The notes: a model not told the origin generated them from the sequence alone. A stretch of 64,000 bases of DNA from Mytilus edulis (GCF_963676685.1 NC_092351.1:38678733-38742732), one strand, 5' to 3'. Shown: positions 11,601-23,975, counted from the first letter of the stretch. Made by a program: numbers and translations.

Positions 11601-14600
11601 AAATCTAGATTTTTGTGCCACACCAAATGTTTCTGGGATAACCATCACAAGAAATGATGAAAAAAAAACAATATAAGGGAGACAATTTTGAGAGACACTT
11701 TTTAATGAAAATTTCCAAATATAAACAAACATGCTTGGAGGCAGGTTTTGACTGTTATCTTGTTATCTGATGATACAGAACAAATCAAAAGCAAAGGAAC
11801 AATTCTTCGGTGTGACTTCTAATATAGAGTGAACTTTAACCGTGTTTAACACCTGTCATGTCTGTGGGCAATGTAAGTTCTATCCATAATACAGATTATT
11901 TTTGTTTTTCAGATTTCCAAAAATATGGCGACCTAATTTGATAAGAAGAATATTTTACAGTGAAATTTTAAATAAATGGTACCATGTAGTAGTCACACCT
12001 AGAACATTAGATTTAATAGACGAGTCAAATGGGTTTGATAACTACATTTTAAAGGTCAGTGTATTTTTTTTGTGATAGAATGTTACATGTTTCTTTAAAA
12101 TACATTTAAGATGAATACAATGTGCTTTGTATTTAATCAATTGAGGGCTGTCAAAGAAGTGTGTGGGGAGGGGCTTACTATTTTTCTTACAAACAACAAC
12201 ACACAATTACTTCAAATTTCATTTGTAGCTGGACAGTGATGAGTCTGATTCCTGTTCAGATCTGTTTGATATCTACTTCCTTTTTAAAAATGCATTGTGT
12301 GTTGTTTAGGAAAATCTGACATGATAAAATCCAAAATATTTTAAACTTGTAATTTTTTACTCAGGTTGATTAATCAAAGAGTGATAAATTTCTCTTAGAA
12401 TAAATTTAAAGGACTGTGTGAATAAACTACACAGAGAACAATAGCCATTGTATTTATTCAATGGGACAATAGAACTGCCAAAATAGTCGACGACCTTGCT
12501 AGGGCTGTATAGCCAGTCAAGGTTGTTAAAAACTTCCATCATCACTGCCAAAAGTTTATAGATTGACCAATAGGAAATGAATCTGTAGAAAAGTTTCATT
12601 TGGTTCTATTTGCTTGTTCATGTACATAATATAAAAATCTATGGCATCATTATGAATGAATAAATTTAGAAATGTATTTCCAACAATAATTTAATGCCTG
12701 GAGATTTAAAGTTTATCTATTTTACAGACACATGAGCGAGATCTGAATTCTAAGCTGGGTATGAACTTTAAAAGAGCCATGTTGCTAGCTTTGGTAAGGC
12801 AGGATATGTATCCTGATGACCCAGAAAAAAAGCAGAAGATTTGTGACAAATACAAAGAATTTATTATTCCGGTAAGATCAGTGATAAAACAGCATCTACT
12901 CCATGTAGTAATGTTAAAAAAAAATCATTTTACAAGACATGTTAGCAAAAAATTTACTTATTAGTATACTACAAAATCTCACAGTTACGATATAACATGA
13001 ACATCTTGGTTTTCATAACATTTTATTAGACACAGTTTAACCTTATACCCTTAGATCCCACTTTTCTAAAATTAAAAAAAAAAGATATTATTTACATTTG
13101 TCTGAATGAAATTGTAAGTACAAAACTTGGTTTCTTCATAATGCCTCAAATTAGAAAAAAAACATTACTGTTAACACTATCTGCTCTGCCTACAAAATGA
13201 TTGGAAGAAAAAATCACTAGCTTCTATATTTAGTGGCTAGCTTTAAAACCTTGGAACCGCCTGAAGTCTTAATTTTCTCTACTTAAAACTTACCATTCCA
13301 AAAAAAAACAAAGAAACCATTTCTTTTTATATGCCCATTTACGGGACATATTATGGTATACCATTGTCTGTCTGTCCGTTGTCCACATGTCGGACATTAA
13401 CTCAAAAACTATTGAACCAATTAAAATAAAACTTTGGGGGATTGTTTATATCTATTGACGTGAGCTTCCTTTTGTTTGTTGTTTTAATTTTAGATTTTAT
13501 GTTTCCAAGTTCTGGGGTTTTATTCATTAAAAAAGGGGGGATTTTCCAGTTTTCTGACAATAACTCCAAAATGCTTTATTGTGTTTTGCAGGAAGAAGAG
13601 GCAGAATGGTTGGGTTTATCAATCAAAGAAGCAATTAAAAAAGGAAAGAAACTACAGGAAGAAAATAATCCTCAAATACCATTGAAATATTCACTTACCA
13701 AAGTCTTAGCCCTTCGATTACAAGGTAAGCTGATCTAAAAACAAGCATCTAAAGGAAAGTAAATATTCACAGAGCAGTATGTGTATTGTGAATTTGTCTG
13801 ATGATTATAAATTAAAGATTTAATTCACTGATAAAAGTCGGGGGCGGATCCAGCCATTTCAAAAAGGGGGGGGTTTCCAACCCAGGACAAAGGGGGGGTT
13901 CCAACTATATGTCCCCATTTAAATGCATTGATCGGCCAAAAAAAGGGGGGGCTCCAACCCCCCCGAACCCCCCCTCCTGGATCCGCCAATGAAAGTATAT
14001 GTTGTATTTTAGCCAATATCTGCTATGATGTGTTATTTAAAATAAAGACACATATATAATTGTAGATAGTTGTGTATTTTGTAGAAACGATTTAATAGTC
14101 TCTCATAAGTCTTTTTATAGTGGCTCTCGTTGTTTTGAATGATACTGTGATTTTATCAATTTGTATATGAATATATATAAACATAAAGAGAATTTATGGA
14201 ATTATTTCCAAATCGACCACTATCCACCAAAGATCAAATAAAGTGGATGTAAGCAATTATAGACAACTGTAGGCCTTCAACAATGAGAAAACCCCATACC
14301 ATATAGTCAGATATAAAGGACTCCAACATAAAAATTTGAAGTAAATCAATTGAGAAAACTAATCGCTAATTTTTAACACAGCAATTTATGAAAAACAAAT
14401 ATGACAGACCTAAACGAAATACAACAACTCAACTATAGGCTCCTGACTTTGGGACAGGCATATAAAGAATGTGGCAGATTAAACATGTTTGTGGGTGCTC
14501 AAGCATTGCATACTTTATTGGCCAGCAACAATCAGGCTGCCCTAGTGATGGGATGATAAATTTGGAAAAAGTATAACTGTGTTTTTTTAGCAGAACAAAC

Positions 14601-14861
14601 ATAAATTGATATCATAACATTGTTTTTTTAGCAGAACAAACATAAATTGATATCATAACATATTACTGTACAACTTTAGAAATCCTTGTGAAGTTTGTAT
14701 TCTTGTGAGAAATAAATTGTAACAAACTTTTATCTTCTTTATTATTTTCCATTTCAGAAATCTCTGAAAACAAAGACCAAGATTCTGCTGTGGATGAAGG
14801 ATTGACAAATAAATTCAAAAAACTTAATCCCTTTTCAAAATCAGATGACAAAAGAAGCTGA
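8635..14861 (+). CDS. MRPL28: mitochondrial large-subunit ribosomal protein L28 (bL28m), 7 exons
   Basis: Encodes a 292-aa subunit of the mitochondrial large ribosomal subunit. Coding exons: 8635-8704, 10106-10265, 11018-11143, 11913-12054, 12728-12871, 13592-13724 and 14758-14861. All introns are GT-AG and every phase matches (879 nt including TGA). The sequence follows animal MRPL28 closely: PKPVHYKP (cf. TPVHYRP in human), [68 protein letters not shown]. Exon 1 was found by matching a 1-nt phase: it starts [16 protein letters not shown] and ends TAT C before GTAAGA, joining GA AAG GCA of exon 2. The C-terminus is longer and more charged than in human (256 aa). The N-terminus should carry the mitochondrial import signal (basic, no acidic residues in the first ~27). 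Introns hold repeats and MITEs. Exon 1 is the least certain part. Confidence 0.92.
9186..9215. repeat. poly-A tract in MRPL28 intron 1
   Basis: A long A-run (about 25 bases), with GGGAAAATTTCCC just beyond it. Probably the remnant of a repeat. Confidence 0.7.
9842..9863 (+). repeat. poly-G tract in MRPL28 intron 1
   Basis: About 22 consecutive G, 243 bases upstream of exon 2. Exact length is likely unreliable in the assembly. On the transcript strand it could form a G-quadruplex. Confidence 0.9.
10440..10575 (+). repeat. imperfect ~21 bp minisatellite in MRPL28 intron 2
   Basis: About five degenerate units of 21 bases (for example CCACCACATTCAAATGATCCC and CCTGCATCATCAAATGATCCC), alternating so that every second unit is more alike. 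Confidence 0.5.
13322..13565 (+). repeat. dispersed repeat in MRPL28 intron 5
   Basis: Contains CATTGTCTGTCTGTCCGTTG and ATTAACTCAAAAACTATTGA, a pattern common in bivalve dispersed repeats. A related piece (GTTAGTCCGTCAGTCTGTCA) lies near 24340. It ends only ~30 bases before exon 6. Confidence 0.5.
13842..13992 (+). mobile_element. MITE-like repeat in MRPL28 intron 6
   Basis: Begins GGCGGATCCAGCCATTT and ends CTGGATCCGCCA, a clear terminal inverted repeat, with several G-runs and C-runs inside. A second copy in the opposite orientation lies at 15130-15258, just past the gene. Confidence 0.7.
14215..14510 (+). repeat. diverged copy of the ATGAGACAACTCTCCAC-type repeat
   Basis: Landmarks shared with the copies at 24386, 61190 and (reversed) 20040 include GGCCTTCAACAATGAG, CCATACCATATAGTCAG and GGCTCCTGACTTTGGGACAG. 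A mussel-type interspersed repeat in MRPL28 intron 6. Confidence 0.6.
14580..14661 (+). repeat. perfect 41 bp tandem duplication
   Basis: The 41-base unit TGTTTTTTTAGCAGAACA...CATAACAT occurs twice in direct succession (14580-14620, 14621-14661), about 100 bases before the last MRPL28 exon. Confidence 0.9.
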
Positions 14862-15036
14862 TATAAAGTCAGTTGTACATGAATGTTCTGATGTAAACTT
14901 GAATAGATGTGTGGATGTGGCGCAAAAGGATCAGGAATTTAGATTGTACTGAATTAAGTCAGGAGCATTGAATGTTGCTCTGGAACCAAACTTTAAGTGC
15001 TACATCATACTTAATTGTGTCAATCTCAGATTTAAA

Positions 15037-15046
15037 AATAAATAAA
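15037..15046 (+). terminator. MRPL28 polyadenylation signals
   Basis: Two overlapping AATAAA hexamers (15037-15042 and 15041-15046), 176 bases after the MRPL28 stop codon, followed by a T-rich stretch. Confidence 0.65.
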
Positions 15047-15129
15047 AATATGTTTAATTTGATTTCTTATTCTTTTCAACTAGCCTGTCAACACTTCAGC
15101 TTTGTAAGTTAGAAACCTGCAAGTTAGAA

Positions 15130-15258
15130 ACCTGTTCCGGGGTTTGGAACCCCCCTTTTTTGGTCGATCAATGCATTTGAATGGGGACATATAGTTGGAA
15201 CCTCCCCTTTGTCCTGGGTTGGGAACCCCCCTTTTTAAAATGGCTGGATCCACCCCTG
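15130..15258 (-). mobile_element. MITE-like repeat, inverted copy of 13842-13992
   Basis: Reverse-complement relative of the intron 6 repeat: shares TTGATCGACCAA-type, CATTTGAATGGGGACATATA and TGTCCTGGGTTGG landmarks and ends near GGCTGGATCCACCCC. Confidence 0.65.
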
Positions 15259-15825
15259 CATACTTTTCCTTTAAATATATATATAATGCAAGCATATACA
15301 ACATGAACTTAAAGTGGATGTCAGAACTGTGTATATTTTTAAATGGTACTGGTAAATGCTGCACAAAAACTGTTTCAAAAAAGAAAGATTATTATTCAAG
15401 ATGGCCCATAGAAACAGATTGAGTGGAATAAGAAATTACATATGTCCGAATTTGAAAAGATATGAGCATGTACACCTGAAGCATGCTGAATTTCTTTCTA
15501 GCTTTCATTATGCACAAACAAACAAAAAGAACAAAGAATGAACACTTTTGTTGTTGTTCTTCATCTCGAACTGAAGTCATAATATACTGGTGCCATAAGC
15601 ATTAAGCTGTACAAGGATGTGCAAAAATGCTGACAGTTAGTATCCCTAAGCTTCTGAACATAACATAAGAATAAAGTGAAACTTTGTGTGAGTAATTTCA
15701 TCTTGCCAAGTTGTTTTTATTCAATTTTAATTTCGATCAGTTCATAAAAGTAATGTCACAAATAATGTTTTTTAGTATAGCCTTAATAGAGTCAAAAGGT
15801 GAGGCATAGGTATGCTGTTTCCAGG
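15259..15825. other. no gene seen
   Basis: AT-rich intergenic sequence after MRPL28. Short open frames exist on both strands but have no splice context or recognisable motif. Confidence 0.4.
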
Positions 15826-16118
15826 TGGGGACAACTGCTATTGTATCAGTTTGTGATTAGGTCTAGTTTATGGTAAACAACTTGTGGTAGGTTAATGATA
15901 TTTGGTATGTAGTTGTATTTAGCATTGGCACATCTTATTTCAATGAAGATTCTTTGGCCCTGTCCCCTCAGTCATGCTCTATTGACTTTGAAAACTGTCT
16001 TACATTTTGTTATCCCGAAGTCATGGCCATTTGTAGCTTACTATGATCTGGGTTGTTCATTGTTGAAGTCTGTAGTTCACATCTTTGTTCTTTTGTGTTT
16101 AAAGGATTGATGTCTTTG
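15826..16118 (-). repeat. dispersed repeat
   Basis: Segments such as TGGCCCTGTCCCCTCAGTCATGCTC and TTGTTGAAGTCTGTAGTTCACAT (described here by position: about 15954-15978 and 16051-16083) resemble a mussel interspersed repeat. No coding evidence. Confidence 0.45.
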
Positions 16119-16230
16119 GCAATTATATATATATACATGTATATACAACTCATCTAAACATCAACTCAACAATGTTAGATCTGTAAATTTGGGTCCGTAA
16201 ATTTGCTTTCTCAAATTTTTTGTTCTTCCC

Positions 16231-16318
16231 TCACCGGGATTCGAACCCATGCTACAGAGATATCGAAACACCAAATCGCCTGCACTGTAACCGGCGCGCT
16301 AGACCACACCACCACCTG
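16231..16318 (-). repeat. tRNA-derived SINE head
   Basis: On the minus strand a pol III A-box-like stretch (TGGTCTAGCGCGCCGG) and a B box (GGGTTCGAATCCCGG) are spaced about as in a tRNA with extra sequence between. This is a tRNA-like SINE rather than a real tRNA because the D-arm to T-arm distance is too long and no acceptor stem pairs. A more decayed copy lies at 60765-60890. Confidence 0.6.
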
Positions 16319-16329
16319 GGCTTCTATAC

Positions 16330-17159
16330 ATGTACATATGTAAAGCAAAATATTGTCCTATGAAGTATTGTACCACAAGACAATATTGCATAGCTATGTA
16401 TCATGAAATATTGTCCTCGTCTAAATAAACTGAAACAATATATGTCTCTGTTTGTATTGAGTAAAATTTTTGTAATACAATTGACATTAATCTTATTGGC
16501 CCAAACGACCATAATGCGGCCTAAAAAAGCCTAAAAAACCCATAAATAATATATCAACAATTACCTGCAGGCAGGATAATAACAGTCTGTTCCTCTGCAG
16601 GACTGAACAAGACTTCTAAAATGTGTGAAGCTATTTAACAGTCTTGTAATATTCCATATAGAAGCAGTAGCAAAGCTAAAAAGATATCTTTCCATATACG
16701 AGGTTTTTCCAAAATGATACTATTTCTAAAAGAATATTTAGTGTGTTTAATGTGAAGAAGATTGGAAAACATAAAGGAGCCACATTATTAAAATTCTATA
16801 GTATAGGTAACCTGTTGACCTGCCCCCAAAAACTTAATTGATTATCTAAAATGTAAATAAACACACAAAAGTAATCACTCAAGTACAGGTGAGTAAGTTG
16901 TCAATTTCTTGATTGAGTAAAGCATTGTTAGACATCTCCAATCAAATTAATCAAGTACTGGGGTGAGCTGTTAGAGTATTATGAGCTTACAGTTTAATTA
17001 TATAAAACAGATCCTGCCATTAAGTTGACATTGTTTTCTCTACAGTCTAATCCTACTGAATAGCCAAAGCCAAAATTTCTCAAAATTTAAAGTTTTATAT
17101 ATTTAAGATATAGAAAAATATTTTGAAATAGTGCTTGATTGTTATTATACTTTGTGAAA
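16330..17159. other. upstream region of the 17160 gene
   Basis: AT-rich, no gene seen. The final stretch would contain the promoter and leader of the gene starting at 17160; no specific motif can be assigned. Confidence 0.35.
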
Positions 17160-19539
17160 ATGAAGTTTGAAGAAAATCAAGGAAGAAAACGTATTTTAAT
17201 AAACAATGAATTGGTAAGTTATGTTTTTTTAATATAAATGTATATTTTGAAATCAGATGAACTTTTTTATTTCATTATTTTCTCTAGTGTTATCATTATC
17301 ATTTTGAAATTCTCATTTATTCAAAACCATTATACATTAAATATATAATGATAATGATAATAATTTATTTTATAATAGTGTCACATATTTGATCAGACCA
17401 TATACATGTACATGTACACAATTACATAAACTACACAAAATGAAAATGACCAAATATCCAGCCTAATGTAGACTTATGAGACACTTATGTACACACATTT
17501 CTAAAATCTAAATGTTAATAGACTTAATTATACAAGTCATTTTAGTCTTTATGTGTACAATTCAAATTCTAAAAATCTCGAAAATACATTAAATTGCTCA
17601 ACATTACACCGCAATTGTCAAGTCAATTTAGTGTAAAAAGCGTAGCGTTTCAGGAAGAGAAAATGAATTAATACAAACTTGTATTTCAACCAAACAATAC
17701 AGAAATTCTTAATTTGGTTATCATGGATTCTGTGCAAATTCCTTTATCATATAAAACAGTGTTTGGTCTTCTTTCTTGTTCTGTGTTCTAGAGAATAGTC
17801 TCTGTAGTTGTGAATTACAACTACTATTTCAAATATAGAAATGGTGTAAACTCGTAGAATTAATATCATATTGCCAGTGTTAAAGGTGATTCATCTGCAA
17901 ACAATGTTACGATTCCCAAATAGTTTTTTTTTATTTTGGTGGATATAATTAACTTTGTTCTCTGATGGAAAACATCAAATATCATGTATATGCAAACAAA
18001 ATATTTCCCTATCCTATTTCACCTCCTCGACCAGTTATACCCTTAAAGAAACAAATAGCTAAAAATCCAAATATATATAATTATGTTACCTGATAATATT
18101 TTCAATTTATGTGTGCAGTATGGAGAGTTGTTTCATTCACACTCGTACCACATCTTCTTATTTCTAGTCTATTATATTCTATTTTTATTCTTTTTACATA
18201 GGTAAATCTAGACAGTCCTGAGCTTATTATAAACAAGACACAGAAAACATTTCAGACACGTACATCTCTCAATCGCAACCTCTCAAGAACTTCAGAAACT
18301 ATCGTCACTCCAGTGCGTAATTTAAATATTTCATGGGATGACAATTTTACGAACATCAACAACGACAGAGCTTCGTCGACACCAGAAACAGACGATAACA
18401 GGAACATAGCTCGTGCATATAATTTTAATATTACAGAGATTGATAATAATGATCAAAATATTATTTCTGATGTCGAACAGTTCGAGGACATCAGCTCGTG
18501 TTCTGATAGCGACATGTCAACTGATTCTGATAATGAGAACATGCCGGATATTGACTACCAAGAAGAACTTGAATCAAGACTCTTTTACTACGCAAGTTTT
18601 GTTTACCAGGAAGATTGCATAACACGAGAAGTAGAGGGCTGTGATGATTTAGACGGAACAGTGCAGAGTTTCTCGAACAACAACTTAACCTATACAGTAC
18701 ACACTGCATCAAGTGAGGATCGTGCATCAGATGTGTCTGAACTAACTGGTGATATTTGTTTCTTTCTCTCTTCATCATCCACAAACCTCAGAGATTTCAT
18801 TCCACACGTGTCTTCATCTATGTGGGAGCAATCAGAGGCAAATCGATCGATAGGCAACATTTTATCATTAAATCAAACACTTAGCGATTCGGAATTTCAA
18901 CAATCGATGGAAGCCAATCAATCAAGAGACAATATTTTGATAGACATCGATTCTCAATGTCAACAATCGATGGAATCAAATCAATCAGCAGGCAACATCT
19001 ATGTATTAAATCCAACAAACACCGATTTGGAATCAAATCAATCAGCAGGCAACATCTTTGTATTAAATCCAGCAAACACCGATTTGGAATTTGAACAATC
19101 GACAAGCGTCCATCTTCATGACGAAACACCATGCTGCAGCAGTGACTCTTTAACAGCTATAGCGTCATCAACCATCGAACGCGACGAGTTCAGTTTAGAC
19201 GATTCTGACAAAGATACAACGAAGTTTATACCAACCAATAAGAGTAATATACTGCGCCGTACAAGTACAGTCTACAACCTAAATGATGTCACTATTCCTT
19301 CAAACGCAAGAATACCAACGTCTGCACCGCCGAACTCCCCTATGACCCCGAGATCTATACTGAAAGCCATAAAGACTGCTACAAGATCGTTTTCAAAGAG
19401 GTCGAAAGATCAAAGCAATGCTGACGATGTAGAAATACATTTACTAGATAAAAGGACAGTAGCAAGAAAGATGCAAAGATTTCGGGACAGTTTTCGTCGA
19501 AAGGACAAACGTCAAATAAAAACTTTGGCCAATTTGTAA
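17160..19539 (+). CDS. unrecognised Ser/Asn/Asp-rich protein with RFRDSFRRKD tail (paralogue A)
   Basis: Two exons, 17160-17213 and 18202-19539, joined in phase 0 by GT-AG, encode 463 aa. The protein starts MKFEENQGRKRILINNEL. Most of it is acidic and low-complexity (SCSDSDMSTDSDNENMPD). Around 18815-19105 there are imperfect repeats built on NQSAGNI.VLNP.NTDLE and QQSME.NQS. The last ~80 residues turn basic, with SILKAIKTATRSFSKRSK and then VARKMQRFRDSFRRKDKRQI. No signal peptide or membrane segment is visible, so a cytosolic or nuclear, largely disordered protein is inferred. The gene at 51772-53782 (-) shares the IA.STI.RDEFSLD motif, RTST...LND and the RFR.SFRRKD tail. AATAAA lies at 19634. 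No known family is recognised and function is unknown. Confidence 0.8.
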
Positions 19540-19633
19540 AAAATATGTGATTCATGCAAAAGTTTTAATTTTTTAAATATATTTTGTCTAATTTGTATAG
19601 CATGTATAGGTTAATAGAAAATAGTGCTGATTA

Positions 19634-19639
19634 AATAAA
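19634..19639 (+). terminator. polyadenylation signal for the 17160-19539 gene
   Basis: AATAAA 95 bases after the stop codon; a second AAATAAAT follows at about 19645. Confidence 0.6.
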
Positions 19640-20039
19640 AATCTTAAATAAATCTTCTTATATCTTTACTGTAGAGGTAACTTCTTAGGTAATTTACTGC
19701 GAACTGATGAAAATGTTCTAGCATGGTGCATAGTGTCGTGTTTTTGTGTTGTTTTTTTTTTTTGTGTGCTTCAGGTGTAATAATAGTTGGATACGTGGAA
19801 ATAAAAAAAAACAAAGTCGACGCTACCAAAGAGTAATTTGCCGGTTATATATAATTATACCCTTTATTTTTTATATCCTATTTTGAGCTATACATGTATA
19901 TAACTTTCCTCGTTCATTGATAATGCACTTGCTGTAGACGTGACAGCCACGTACACTTGTATTTTTGTCCATCTGATGAGTTGAGCCTTTTTCAACTGAT
20001 TTTTATAGTTCGTTCTTATGTTGTACTGTTATACCACTG

Positions 20040-20395
20040 TCCCAGGTTAGGTGAAGGGTTGGGATCCCGCTAACATGTTTAAGCCCGCCACATTATGTAT
20101 GTATGTGCCTGTCCCAACGTGGCAAGTCAGGAGCCTGTAATTCAGTGGTTGTCGTTTGTTTATGTGTTACATATTTGTTTTTCGTTCATTTTTTTTATAT
20201 AAATAAGGCCGTTAGTTTTCTCGTTTGAATTGTTTTACATTGTCATTTCGGGGTCTTTTATAGCTGACTATGCGGTATGGGCTTTGCTCGTTGTTGAAGG
20301 CCGTAAGGTGACCTATAGTTGTTAATTTGTGTGTCATTTTGGTCTCTTGTGGACAGTTGTCTCATTGGCAATCATACCACATCTTCTTTTTTATA
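20040..20395 (-). repeat. mussel-type interspersed repeat (GATGTGGTATGATTGCCAAT family)
   Basis: Reverse-oriented, nearly full-length copy: starts near GGTTGGGATCCCGCTAACAT and ends CATACCACATCTTCTTTTTT. It shares blocks with 61190-61490, 24386-24560 and 14215-14510. No coding content. Confidence 0.75.
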
Positions 20396-22140
20396 TGAAC
20401 AGGAAACACACTTTGTAATCGATTTATAGTGAGGCTGAACATTATATGGCCGTTAACTTAATCGGTTTCATTCTAACAAAGTCTAACACAACAGTTGAAC
20501 TCTTCATATGAAATCATCTGATCATTTTGAGCCGGTTCTGATTCAATTCTGATATGTCTACGAATCCTGATATTTAATTATTCCCTCCTGAAATTATCGT
20601 AAACTTTGTTGTAATAAGGCTTTTCGTTGTTTAGTACTTCTATAATTTCTTCTTCAAACATGTTTGCATGTACATGTAGGTATTCGTCCATCATTATTTA
20701 TAGTTCGAATATTGTAATGTTTTTTTAATAATAAAATACCTAACTAAAGACTCCGAATGTATGAAATACTAATATACTAAGATATATAGTGACTGAACTT
20801 GTGTGGCAACTCAAAATTACCAAAACAGTTATATTAAATGTTGCAGTTATCAAAAATAGGGAGTGGATTAATATTTTTTATGTTAGCATCGGCTTGAATA
20901 TGTATTTGTACTGTTTGCCACTGGACATTAGACAACAAAAAAATAACCATTCAGACAGTCGCTAGCTGTAGTTGAAGCGGCGATTTCTCAACTTGACAAA
21001 TATTTTGATTTTTTAATACTGCGAGAAACCTTTCAAGTTAAACGCAACATGATGTAAAAAGCAATTGTGCATGCGTGTAAGTGTCCCCGAAAAGCAAATA
21101 ATCGTGATTTACAGATAAAAAAAAAAACCCGCAATATAGACAGTATACTGGTCAGTCACGTTTTTCATTTATTTACATCTGTTGCTACGCATTCTGATTT
21201 TTTTCCGACGTAAAAATATTTTCTCTTTTCGGACTCATTTGTATTCTCAACTATCCTACATTTTTTTCAAGGACAATTTTCAAGGATTACCTGGCCAAAT
21301 TTTTCATTTTTTAATATCCCATCCCCTCTTTTTAAACAAGACAACATGTAATGCAGTTTTTATTGTGCGGTCTTCGTTTGAACTGTTCTGATTGTTCTAA
21401 CATTCAAATAATGAGTGCCGTAATTGATGATAAATTTGTCTTCTTCTTCTCTAGGTTTCTAGCTATCATTTTAGATTATTGAAGATTATTCGCTGGTCGT
21501 CGACTTTATCGGGAGTCTTTAGTATCTTCTCCCTTTTATTCTATTTTTTTAACATTAACTCATAACTGTGACATAATCTAGTGACTTTACTATAAGTACA
21601 TTGTAGCCGTATAGTAGTCCCAGCTAGTCCCAGCTTATGCTTATGCATTTCGGCCTTTATTTCAAAAACAGGAAGTTTCGACTTACCCGAACATCCGCAA
21701 CCTCAATCGTAACAGCAAAAACAAAATTAAAGTACATGGAGGAAAATACATGGAGGAAGATACACATAGGGCGTAATATGCACCAATGAGAAGAGTTGTG
21801 CCATAAGGCCATAAGACATTTATTTATATTGGTCCCAACTACGGGGTATTTTTTTTTATTTTAGGTAGATCTTAATTTAACTGGTTCCTTTGTATTGTGA
21901 AAGTTTTACTTAGCACTTAATTACTGAAAGGACCAGATTAATGTACCCCGCCCATTTTATATTTTGGTTCACTTTACACTTAAACGTAAAAAACACAAAC
22001 ACTGAATAATTACGATCTTAAGCAACTTTGTCAGCCTCCACTGCTGCTGTTTCCAAGTAACATTTGTTATCATATTGCAAACTATAAGGTATTTTCTTTA
22101 CTGATTACATCTACGGATCTACAATCACAGAATAGCCTTG
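20396..22140. other. no gene seen
   Basis: AT-rich sequence with scattered short open frames lacking motifs or splice context. CTAGTCCCAG occurs twice in succession near 21620. Confidence 0.35.
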
Positions 22141-22980
22141 TAAAAAAGGGGTGAAAGATACCAGAGGGACAGTCAAACTCATAGATTGAAATAAACTGAC
22201 AACGCCATGGCTAAAACATAAAAATATGAACAGACAAATAAAAGTACTGAAGACACAACATAAACCTAAAGACTAAGCAACACGAACCACACCAAAAACA
22301 GGGGTGATCTCATGTGCTCTGGAAGGGTTATAGCAGATACTGCTCCACATGTGGCACCCCTGGTGTTGCTTATGTTAGTACAAAACCAGTATATAGTCTA
22401 ATTAGGTATGTCACATTTGTGAAAAGGGAAGCGGTATTGTAGTTACGACATAAGGAATATATCCGATATCATCTGCAAAACAATCATTCCATAATCGTGA
22501 TAATGGTCAACCAATCTGATGATGTCCGTAAAATTTATGAAGAGATGACTTCAACCTCACCATTTGGAACGCTTGGTTTAATAGCTTTCTTGTGAGCAGA
22601 ATCCTATATCAAGAAAATCATGATAGGAAATACAAGCCCAGGAATATCATATCAATTGGGATAGATATACTCTGTATGCAGACGCTACGGGAATGTTGCT
22701 ACATAGAAATGGAAAGTTCACAATTTGAAAGCTGAAATCATCTCTTGTCGTAAAGTTTTGTTTTTAACTGGCCCCCATTGTCAATTTCTAGATGTAAGTC
22801 AAGATAAGGCAACCATAACTGTATCTGAGTATTCTTTATCTCTAGTTAGATGGGATAAATTCGTTCAACATACTCATAGTCACCAAATTTTGTATTATTT
22901 AGTGAGAGAACATCATCTATATAGCAGAACGTAAAGTTAAAGTATATTGCTAACTTCTTATCTTTCTTCCTAAGAAGTTA
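22141..22980 (-). pseudogene. degenerate reverse transcriptase (FCYIDDVL box), copy 1
   Basis: Reading the minus strand from about 22980 downward gives LRKKDKKLAIYFNFTFCYID followed by DVLSLNNTKFGDYE. This contains the YIDD catalytic box of reverse transcriptases. Further on come YLDLHLEIDNGG, KTKLYDK and FQIVNFPFLCSNIP, with frameshifts and stops between blocks. I recall the same series, with FRYIDDVL, in many bivalve and fish RT entries of the Penelope-like or a related type. The clade is uncertain. The copy is broken and cannot encode an enzyme. A second copy lies at 58751-59395 in the same orientation. Confidence 0.7.
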
Positions 22981-23084
22981 AATTTTGTAAAATGTTCAAT
23001 TGACACAATTTGTTGTCATGTCAGCGGTCTTTTGTTACAAATTCCTTTATAAATCAGACCGATTTAAATTATCAGGTTTGGGAC

Positions 23085-23285
23085 AACCCCTCAAATGACT
23101 AGTCTAAGCTCTAAAGGGCCTCCAAACTGACTATTGAAAATAACATTCTAACGAGAAAACCAACAGTCAAATCTATATAAAAAACAAAGAAACCAGAAAC
23201 ACTAATGAACCACACCATTAAACAACAACTACTGAACATCAGGTTCCTGTCTTAGGATAGGTGCAAACAAATGTAGTGGGTTTAA
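23085..23285 (+). repeat. diverged interspersed repeat
   Basis: Contains GGTTCCTGTCTTAGGATAGG, AACGAGAAAACCAACAGTC and ACTACTGAACATC, recalling the 'GGCTCCTGACTTGGGACAGG' end of the family seen at 61190. Sequence from 23286 to 23960 shows no gene. Confidence 0.5.
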
Positions 23286-23975
23286 ACGTTTTTTATAGGT
23301 ACCAACCTTTGGGATACCACAATTACCTGAAGATAACAAAAACAAATTAATATCCAAAGGACAAATTGGTTTGTCCCAAAAACATGATTTTACATGGTGT
23401 GATACTGCTTAAACTTGTATAATTATAAGGTCTGAGATGTTTTGGTGGTAAATACTCAATATAAATAAAAGTTATCTTCAAGAAATCTATTGTATGCAAA
23501 TTTAAAGTTGTCTACCGTTTGAATAATTACGTCCTACATATTGTTTTCAACAAGTAATTTGCATATAACTTATAAGACATGCTTATTGATTTCCTGAAGT
23601 TAAATTGGTTTTTTTATGGAGTAAACACGACTAATATCTTAAAATTATTTCTTATTATGAATGAAAAATCTATATCTATACAACAATTGGAACAATAGGT
23701 GATTCAAATTGTGTCAATGAGTATTGTATCAAATGAAATTTAGGATTTTGTTGAACTATCTTCTGCAGGCTTGAAAAAAATGGAATCCTAGAGCTTTCTA
23801 TTACAAATCTTAATGTCACATCTAAATGTCTATCATGTCTATTATGATTTACCTTTTGATGTTGAGATGCTGTCTCATTGGCTTTGTTAATTAATGTTTA
23901 TCCCTTCTTGCTTTTTAATATTCATATTTAAAGGCCTGTAATTTCCACAACTAATTTGCATTTCAGCTTTTGATA

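Noticed and set aside
12357-12599. 80-codon minus-strand open frame inside MRPL28 intron 4
   Set aside because: No splice context or recognisable motif and antisense to an intron; probably chance.
16231-16318. A tRNA gene on the minus strand
   Set aside because: A and B boxes are present, but spacing is too long and no acceptor stem or anticodon arm pairs; a second decayed copy exists at 60.8 kb, so it is a SINE head.
18413-19132. Three alternative-frame ORFs overlapping paralogue A
   Set aside because: They are shadows of the spliced 463-aa gene and have no independent support.
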